From Falsochrobactrum shanghaiense (GTDB lineage Bacteria; Pseudomonadota; Alphaproteobacteria; Rhizobiales; Rhizobiaceae), in NCBI RefSeq assembly GCF_003149535.1, contig NZ_QGDB01000006.1, forward strand, positions 122,481-186,480: a DNA stretch of 64,000 nt, given 5' to 3'. Of this stretch, positions 58,712 through 64,000 are shown piece by piece. A model generated the notes under the pieces. That model saw nothing but the letters and a program-made list of their open reading frames with translations, was not told the DNA's origin and ran no database searches. Within the stretch, counting starts at the first letter, position 1. Every line of letters begins with the position of its first letter. The position numbers and the translations under genes are program-made.

Positions 58712-59359
58712 ATGATGCAACGAATCGACAGTCTGGAGGATATTGGGGCAGGGCTTGACGCCTTGATCGCAGCCGATAAGCGATTGGTACATGTGCGCGC
58801 GATTGCCCATGCGGTTCCGCTGCGCCGCTCCGCTCCCGGCTTTGAAAGCCTCGCCTCGATCATTGTCGGCCAACAGCTTTCCACGGCCAGCGCCGGTGCG
58901 ATCTGGGCGCGACTCAAGCAGATCGTTGATCCGCTGACGCCCGAGGCTTTTATCGCATGCGGGGAGGAGGGCTGGAGAATTGCGGGCCTGTCGCGTCCCA
59001 AACAGCGCACGCTTCTTGCGCTTAGCGAAGCGCTGGCCGATGACCGGCTTGATCTGCACGGCCTTTGCGATCTTCCCGCCGAGGAAGCTATCGGCCAGCT
59101 TACCTTGCTCAAGGGCATCGGGCCGTGGACGGCGGAAGTCTATCTGCTTTTCGCCGCAGGCCACCCGGATATTTTTCCGGCGGGGGATGTGGCCCTGCAG
59201 GCGGCTGTCGGTCATGCCTTTTCCTATGATATACGGCCCGACGCGCCTGCACTGCGCGCGCTATCCCGGCAATGGGCGCCGTGGCGCGGCGTGGCGGCGC
59301 GGCTTTTCTGGGCTTACTATGCTTCCATCAAGGGCCGGGAGGCTACGCCGGTTCTCTGA
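58712..59359 (+). CDS. AlkA-like DNA-3-methyladenine glycosylase
   Basis: This 215-residue helix-hairpin-helix glycosylase has LLKGIGPWTAEVYLLFAAG and the catalytic Asp in FPAGDVALQAAV. The start IIVGQQLSTASAGAIWARLK matches the AlkA-type fold. It removes alkylated purines from DNA. It lacks the N-terminal domain of E. coli AlkA, as in short alphaproteobacterial forms. Tandem ATGs at 58712/58715 begin it, divergent from gluQ by 64 bases. Confidence 0.9.
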   Translation: MMQRIDSLEDIGAGLDALIAADKRLVHVRAIAHAVPLRRSAPGFESLASIIVGQQLSTASAGAIWARLKQIVDPLTPEAFIACGEEGWRIAGLSRPKQRTLLALSEALADDRLDLHGLCDLPAEEAIGQLTLLKGIGPWTAEVYLLFAAGHPDIFPAGDVALQAAVGHAFSYDIRPDAPALRALSRQWAPWRGVAARLFWAYYASIKGREATPVL

Positions 59360-59563
59360 AAAAAAGATGGCTGGCTGCGCGCGCAAATGCGTTTCCGCTT
59401 CACAATCCTGTCATGTCGGGCTTACATTATTTCAGTCAACTGATGGCGGCGCTTCGATTCGCGGAAGACTGGTTTTCCTGCCAATTGCAGTGCCGTTTCA
59501 TGAGATTGGAGTCTTGTCGATGCGCCCATGGGGGACGCGCGACAGCTCCACGTAAAAGTACGA

Positions 59564-59599
59564 TTCCACGGAAACTGTTCACAATTCCCGTGGAATTGT
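59564..59599 (+). promoter_or_regulatory. Alternative hairpins before the HNH endonuclease gene
   Basis: TTCCACGG (59564-59571) can pair with CCGTGGAA (59588-59595). ACAATTCC (59581-59588) can pair instead with GGAATTGT (59592-59599). The two stems overlap, and the region ends just before the GGAGGT ribosome-binding site, so switching could set translation. Confidence 0.45.
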
Positions 59600-59617
59600 T
59601 CTGAAGGAGGTGCGACC

Positions 59618-60235
59618 TTGACAGTGCACGTCTCAACGGGTCCCATTCTGGCCGGGTCCGAAACAACCGGGCACGTCTCAGGCAGTCCCGTTTCGCCTAA
59701 CGGGTTGCCGGCTCTGGTACTCAATGCGGATTACCGCCCGCTGAGCTATTATCCCTTGTCGCTATGGTCCTGGCAGGACGCGATCAAGGCAGTCTTTCTT
59801 GAGCGGGTGAATATCGTCGCGGAATATGATCAGATCGTTTCCTCGCCGTCATTTTCCATGCGCCTGCCAAGCGTCATCTGCCTGAAGGATTATGTAAAGC
59901 CGCCGCGCTACCCCGCCTTTACCCGTTTCAACGTCTTTTTGCGGGACCGGTTTGAATGCCAATATTGCGGCTCACCGCATGATCTGACCTTCGACCACGT
60001 CACGCCGCGATGCCATGGCGGTCAGACGACGTGGGAAAATGTGGTCGCGGCCTGCTCGCCATGCAATTTGCGCAAAGGCGGATTGATGCCTGCCGAAGCG
60101 CATATGTGGCCGCGCCGGAAACCGGACATGCCGAGCGTGCAGGAATTGCACAATAATGGCCGCTTGTTTCCGCCCAATCATCTGCATAAAAGCTGGCTCG
60201 ATTTCCTTTACTGGGATGTCGAACTGGAGCCGTAA
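59618..60235 (+). CDS. HNH endonuclease
   Basis: This 205-residue protein has a C-terminal HNH domain (about 115-165): FECQYCG, DLTFDHVTPRCHGG, then NVVAACSPCNLRKGG, with zinc CxxC pairs. The N-terminal half (LNADYRPLSYYPLSLWSW) matches a common alphaproteobacterial HNH type of unknown target. I place the start at the TTG at 59618, seven bases after GAAGGAGGT. An ATG at 59528 lacks a good site. No toxin or modification partner is adjacent. Confidence 0.85.
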   Translation: MTVHVSTGPILAGSETTGHVSGSPVSPNGLPALVLNADYRPLSYYPLSLWSWQDAIKAVFLERVNIVAEYDQIVSSPSFSMRLPSVICLKDYVKPPRYPAFTRFNVFLRDRFECQYCGSPHDLTFDHVTPRCHGGQTTWENVVAACSPCNLRKGGLMPAEAHMWPRRKPDMPSVQELHNNGRLFPPNHLHKSWLDFLYWDVELEP

Positions 60236-60238
60236 TCC

Positions 60239-60763
60239 TCAGCGCCTGTTCTTCGCGAATGCTCCATAGTAACCGATAGCGGCAAACAACAGGCTGGCAA
60301 CAACGTTCCAGCCGGCAAATGACAGGCCGAGAAAATGTCCCGGCGCAGTGTCGCATGCGGGTGGAAATGTCGAGTTGAGATCGCTGAGCAGATTGCCTGC
60401 ATCCAGCGTGATTTTCATGGTTGCGGCGCTGCAATCAGCCGGGCCGGGCCAGTATTTCAGTTCAACGCCGGTATGGAATATGGCAAGCGCCAGTCCGCAT
60501 GTCATCACAAGCGCTGCGAGCAGTAGCAGGCCGCGGGTCAGAATCGGCGGCCATTTCAGAGCGGAAGAAAGCCAGGCAATAAGGGCTATGGGAATGCCGA
60601 TATAGTAAGGTATGCGCTCTTCAAGGCAGAGCTTGCAGGGCATGAAGCCGCCAATATGTTCGAAAAGGAGCGCAGTGCCAACGGTTGCGGCCAGCCCCAG
60701 CGTCATGATCGCTGCGATGCAGGTCTGAATTTTACCGACCGGATTGTTAAGTGCAAATGCCAT
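60239..60763 (-). CDS. DsbB-family disulfide bond formation protein
   Basis: This 174-residue protein has four membrane helices. The first cysteine pair lies in GGFMPCKLCLEER and the second in the large loop (DCSAATMK and ACDTAPG). It reoxidises the periplasmic oxidase DsbA through quinones. It converges with the HNH endonuclease gene. No dsbA is in the window. Confidence 0.9.
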   Translation of the reverse strand: MAFALNNPVGKIQTCIAAIMTLGLAATVGTALLFEHIGGFMPCKLCLEERIPYYIGIPIALIAWLSSALKWPPILTRGLLLLAALVMTCGLALAIFHTGVELKYWPGPADCSAATMKITLDAGNLLSDLNSTFPPACDTAPGHFLGLSFAGWNVVASLLFAAIGYYGAFAKNRR

Positions 60764-60800
60764 AGGGAAATTCCTGAAACGGCGCTGAGTCTTTATTGGT

Positions 60801-61391
60801 TCAAGCGTGCAGATATTTTACAGCGAAAAAAAGTCCGATCAGCAATGCCGCGACGATCGCCGCGATCAGCCCCAGCCGCTTTTCGATGAATTCGCGAATC
60901 GGCTCGCCATAGCGGCGCAAAAGCCAGGCGAGGAAGAAGAAGCGCGCGCCGCGCGCGACAATGGCGGAGGCGATAAAGAGCCATATATTGACACCAGCAG
61001 CACCGGACAGAATCGTCACCACCTTGATCGGCGGCAGATGGGCAAGGCCGGATGTAATCAGCATCAGCAGAATCATATCTGCACTGGTGGAGCCGCGCAT
61101 CTGCTCGAAAGTGTCGAGCTTGCCATAAAGTTCCAGCACGGGCTTTGCGACCTGCTCATAGGCATGATAGCCCAGATACCAGCCCGCAACGCCGCCCAGA
61201 ACCGAGGCAATGGTGGCTACGAACGCATAGCGCCAGGCGCGCTCGGGCCGGGCGAGCGCCATAGGCAGGAACAGGACATCCGCAGGGACGAGAAAAACCG
61301 AACTTTCCACGAAAGCTATGATGGCAAGCCACCATTCGGCGGATTTTCGGGCAGCAAGCGAAATCGTCCAATCGTAAAGGCGGCGCAGCAT
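60801..61391 (-). CDS. DedA/YqaA-family membrane protein
   Basis: This 196-residue protein has the SNARE-associated/DedA-like core (AFVESSVFLVPADVLFLPMALA and SVLGGVAGWYLGYHAYEQV) and further helices. A C-terminal membrane helix follows (LIAAIVAALLIGLFFAVKYL). DedA proteins move lipid carriers or keep membrane potential. The ATG at 61391 lies just inside a longer frame. It is 37 bases upstream of dsbB on the same strand. Confidence 0.85.
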   Translation of the reverse strand: MLRRLYDWTISLAARKSAEWWLAIIAFVESSVFLVPADVLFLPMALARPERAWRYAFVATIASVLGGVAGWYLGYHAYEQVAKPVLELYGKLDTFEQMRGSTSADMILLMLITSGLAHLPPIKVVTILSGAAGVNIWLFIASAIVARGARFFFLAWLLRRYGEPIREFIEKRLGLIAAIVAALLIGLFFAVKYLHA

Positions 61392-61495
61392 TGATTTTCC
61401 GGATTTATGGGAGAGCAGAAGATTGTTCGCAAGGTCTATAAATAAAAAAGGCGGCACAAACAATGCCGCCTTCTTCCCGTCGTTCTGCCCGCTAT

Positions 61496-62953
61496 TCAAT
61501 TCTTATAGGCGCTACAGACATATTTGGTTTCGAGATATTCATCGATGCCGTATTTGGAGCCTTCCCGGCCAAGCCCGGATTGCTTGACGCCGCCGAAGGG
61601 CGCAACCTCGTTGGAGATGAGGCCGGTATTGTGCCCGACCATGCCATATTCCAGTTTTTCGCTGACCCTGATGGCACGGCTAAAATTCTCCGTATAAAAA
61701 TAAGCCGCCAAGCCGAAAATCGTATCATTGGCCATGGCGATGACTTCTTCTTCAGTGTCAAAGGCAAAAAGCGGCGCGAGCGGGCCGAAGGTTTCTTCCC
61801 TGGCCACGATCATATCGGAGGTTACGCCGGTCAGAACACCGGGTTCAAAGAACAGCCCACCCAATTCCTTACCGCCGGTGATGAGTTTCGCGCCCTTGGA
61901 TACTGCATCTTCAATATGCGCCTTGACCTTGGTGATGGCTTTTTCTTCGATCATCGGGCCGATCACCACGCCCGGTTCAATCCCGTTGCCAATCTTGAGT
62001 TCCTTGACCTTGGCGGCGAGTTTTTCGGCAAATTTGTCGTAAATGCCGCGCTGCACATAGATACGATTGGCGCAAACGCAGGTTTGTCCCGCATTGCGGT
62101 ATTTTGAAATCATTGCGCCTTCGACCGCTGCATCGAGATCTGCATCGTCAAAGACGATAAATGGTGCGTTGCCGCCCAGTTCCAGCGATATGCGCTTGAT
62201 GGTGGGGGCGCATTGCGCCATCAGCAAACGACCCACTTCGGTGGAGCCGGTGAAGGAGAGCTTGCGTACGGTCTCGCTTTCGGTCAGTTCGGCGCCAATT
62301 TCGCGCGCCTTGCCGGTGACGATTTGCAAGACGCCTGCCGGAATGCCTGCCTTCTCAGCCAGAACGCCAAGTGCCAGAGCCGTTAGCGGGGTGAGGTCAG
62401 CAGGGCGTACGATCATGGTGCAGCCAGCGGCAAGGGCGGGAGCCGCCTTGCGGGTAATCATGGCTGCCGGAAAATTCCACGGGGTGATTGCCGCCGTGAC
62501 GCCGACCGGCTGGTGAATGACCGTCAGGCGCTGGCCAGCCAGCGGGGCCGGAATAACATCGCCATAGGCGCGCTTGGCTTCCTCGGCGAACCATTCGATG
62601 AATGAGGCAGCATAGAGCACTTCGCCGCGTGCTTCTGCCAGCGGCTTTCCCTGCTCCGACGTCATGATGAGCGCAATGTCATCGGCATTGGCGACGATAA
62701 GCTCGAACCATTTGCGCAAAATGGCCGCGCGTTCCTTGGCAGGCTTTGCCGCCCATGCCGGAAGTGCCTTGGCCGAAGCGTCGATAACTTCCTTGATCTT
62801 TTCGCGCGAAAGGGAAGGGACTGTCCCGACCAGAGAGCCGTCAGCGGGGTTGGTGACATCAATGGTCAGGCCATCATCCGAGCCAATCCATTGTCCATCG
62901 ACATAGCATTGCGATCTAAGAAGCGATCCGTCTTTTAAGGCAATCATGGCCAT
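61496..62953 (-). CDS. gabD: Succinate-semialdehyde dehydrogenase (GabD-like)
   Basis: This 485-residue aldehyde dehydrogenase has NAD-binding GSTEVGRLL, the general base in LELGGNAPFIV and the catalytic Cys in GQTCVCANRIYVQ. The usual KP(A/S) lysine region reads MIVRPADLTPLT, with Arg in the Lys position. It probably oxidises succinate semialdehyde to succinate in 4-aminobutyrate catabolism. It is divergent from an IclR-type regulator with palindromes between. In-frame ATGs at 62953 and 62947 are both plausible. Confidence 0.85.
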   Translation of the reverse strand: MAMIALKDGSLLRSQCYVDGQWIGSDDGLTIDVTNPADGSLVGTVPSLSREKIKEVIDASAKALPAWAAKPAKERAAILRKWFELIVANADDIALIMTSEQGKPLAEARGEVLYAASFIEWFAEEAKRAYGDVIPAPLAGQRLTVIHQPVGVTAAITPWNFPAAMITRKAAPALAAGCTMIVRPADLTPLTALALGVLAEKAGIPAGVLQIVTGKAREIGAELTESETVRKLSFTGSTEVGRLLMAQCAPTIKRISLELGGNAPFIVFDDADLDAAVEGAMISKYRNAGQTCVCANRIYVQRGIYDKFAEKLAAKVKELKIGNGIEPGVVIGPMIEEKAITKVKAHIEDAVSKGAKLITGGKELGGLFFEPGVLTGVTSDMIVAREETFGPLAPLFAFDTEEEVIAMANDTIFGLAAYFYTENFSRAIRVSEKLEYGMVGHNTGLISNEVAPFGGVKQSGLGREGSKYGIDEYLETKYVCSAYKN

Positions 62954-62984
62954 CTTCCATTCTGGCGTTGTAAATTCATGGATT

Positions 62985-63000
62985 GTTCAATATAATGAAC
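62985..63000. promoter_or_regulatory. Palindrome 1 between gabD and iclR-type gene
   Basis: GTTCA (62985-62989), six bases, TGAAC (62996-63000). It shares the core TTCAATATA with palindrome 2, which suggests paired binding sites for the IclR-type protein. Confidence 0.55.
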
Positions 63001-63022
63001 TTAATTCCATATATTGAATTAA
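63001..63022. promoter_or_regulatory. Palindrome 2 between gabD and iclR-type gene
   Basis: TTAATTC (63001-63007), eight bases, GAATTAA (63016-63022). Read on the minus strand it contains TTCAATATAT, repeating the core of palindrome 1 in the opposite orientation. Confidence 0.55.
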
Positions 63023-63051
63023 TCAGCTATCAGTGCCGGAGTCAATTAATC

Positions 63052-63855
63052 ATGCAGGATGACGTCAACAGAACGGTTTCAGCTCATGAGGGTTCCCTGA
63101 AGCTGGTTCCCGCAGTCATGCGCGCGGCACAAATTCTGGATCGGATCGCACAGGCTGAAGGCGGATTGAAGCTTTCGGATCTTGTGCGGGACACTGGCCT
63201 GCCAAAAAGCAGCCTGCATGGGCTTTGCCAGACCCTGCTTCATCTCAAGCTGTTGCAACTCACCCCCGGCGGCAATTTTACCATGGGGCCGCAGTCGGTG
63301 CGCTGGGCCAATGCATTTCTGGCGGACAATGATATTGTAGACGCTTTTCACGATGTGGTGGCGCAGGCGGCGGAACTGGATGCTTACACATTGACACTTT
63401 CGCATCTGGAAGGGCCGGACGTGATTTATCTCTCCTGTCGCAATTCCTCGGCGCCATTGGGTATTACCTTTCGCATGGGCATGCGTGTCCCCGCGGTTTT
63501 CACGGCGACAGGCAAGGCAATGCTTGCGGCGATGCCGGAACAGGAGCGGGCTCGGCATCTGCCTGTGGACTGGCCGCAGCTTTTGACGTCAGCGAGTGTC
63601 CCTTCTCCTGAAGCGTTCGCTGAAGAAATAGCCGGGATCAAGGTCAGGGGTTATTCGCTCGATAATGGTCAATTACGTGAAGGCATGTTTTGCATCGGCG
63701 CTGCCATTTGCGAACGGCCGGATCGCCCGGTGGCTGGCATTGCCCTTTCCCTGATGGCGGCGGAAGCGCGCGCCGATACCATAGAGGCGATGGGGCGGCG
63801 TGTGCGTCGGCTGGCAGATGCTGTGACCGAGCGCATGGGCTGGCGACAGGGTTAG
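63052..63855 (+). CDS. IclR-family transcriptional regulator
   Basis: This 267-residue protein has an N-terminal winged helix (about 20-85, AAQILDRIAQAEGGLKLSDLVRDTGLPKSSLHGLCQTLL). The C-terminal effector-binding domain is about 95-255 (LPVDWPQLLT and GYSLDNGQLREGMFCIGAAI). The gene diverges from gabD by 98 bases containing two palindromes, so it most likely controls gabD and itself. A small organic acid is the probable ligand. Confidence 0.9.
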   Translation: MQDDVNRTVSAHEGSLKLVPAVMRAAQILDRIAQAEGGLKLSDLVRDTGLPKSSLHGLCQTLLHLKLLQLTPGGNFTMGPQSVRWANAFLADNDIVDAFHDVVAQAAELDAYTLTLSHLEGPDVIYLSCRNSSAPLGITFRMGMRVPAVFTATGKAMLAAMPEQERARHLPVDWPQLLTSASVPSPEAFAEEIAGIKVRGYSLDNGQLREGMFCIGAAICERPDRPVAGIALSLMAAEARADTIEAMGRRVRRLADAVTERMGWRQG

Positions 63856-63942
63856 AATCGGTTGGCCAAAAGGGTTGAAAAGAAGTAAAATTACGAACTT
63901 GTCCCTGTGGAAAGAAAGTTTGAATTTTTCTATTTTTTGTCG

Positions 63943-63972
63943 TTGACAGTTTGGAATGTTGGGGTCTATATA
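63943..63972 (+). promoter_or_regulatory. Strong sigma-70 promoter, possibly of an rRNA operon
   Basis: TTGACA at 63943-63948 and TATATA at 63967-63972 are 18 bases apart, followed by a GC-rich discriminator (TCGCGACAA). A T-rich tract lies upstream. The product begins beyond the window, so an rRNA operon is only the likeliest reading. Confidence 0.6.
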
Positions 63973-64000
63973 TCGCGACAACGAGGGCGGCATCGCTGCT

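Overview
The window is about 64 kb of a Brucella chromosome, most likely chromosome I. The pal gene encodes the 168-residue Omp16 lipoprotein. The PhyR-NepR-EcfG locus, the BioR/bioY pair, RcdA and Mur together fit Brucella/Ochrobactrum (Rhizobiales). No phage, insertion sequence or CRISPR array was seen. The genus is inferred from recognised proteins and gene order; no database search was possible.

Layout. 1-2.0 kb: the end of a TerC-family gene, the biotin transporter bioY and its GntR-type regulator bioR, each with a BioR box. 2.0-11 kb: yebC, rpmE, an MsbA-like exporter, a MotA/MotB-like pair of unknown role, suhB, efp, a Sel1-repeat protein and a divergent ThiE-like protein. 11-13.3 kb: opgC, a probable small RNA behind a CtrA-type site, and rcdA behind a second such site. 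13.4-22.3 kb: ruvCAB, ybgC, tolQRAB, pal and cpoB, covering Holliday-junction processing and the Tol-Pal envelope machine. 22.3-34.5 kb: tilS, ftsH, glmM, a small beta-barrel protein, a BASS-family transporter with a structured leader, serC-serA, a GNAT acetyltransferase and purA.

34.6-41.3 kb: a Rhizobiales-type membrane protein, rpoH, rluD, tRNA-Glu(CTC), a looser stretch of small genes, and the manganese regulator mur. 41.6-47.8 kb: the general stress response (GSR) locus. It holds an HWE kinase, a DUF1328 gene, phyR, nepR, rpoE1 and a second HisKA_2-type kinase, then three small envelope genes. Consensus EcfG promoters precede phyR and the DUF1328 gene. 48-50.4 kb: exbB-exbD-tonB behind an iron-responsive-operator-like repeat. 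50.4-64 kb: macAB, dut, an Lrp-type regulator, glcB, gluQ, an AlkA-like glycosylase, an HNH endonuclease, dsbB, a DedA/YqaA protein, gabD and its divergent IclR regulator. A strong promoter at the right edge may start an rRNA operon.

Most genes are core housekeeping genes. The less explained content is regulatory DNA and RNA: CtrA-type TTAA-N7-TTAA sites, a candidate CtrA-controlled small RNA, a switch-like leader on the BASS transporter, tandem palindromes in front of mur and between gabD and iclR, a pair of diverged hairpin repeats near rpoH, and the MotAB-like pair.
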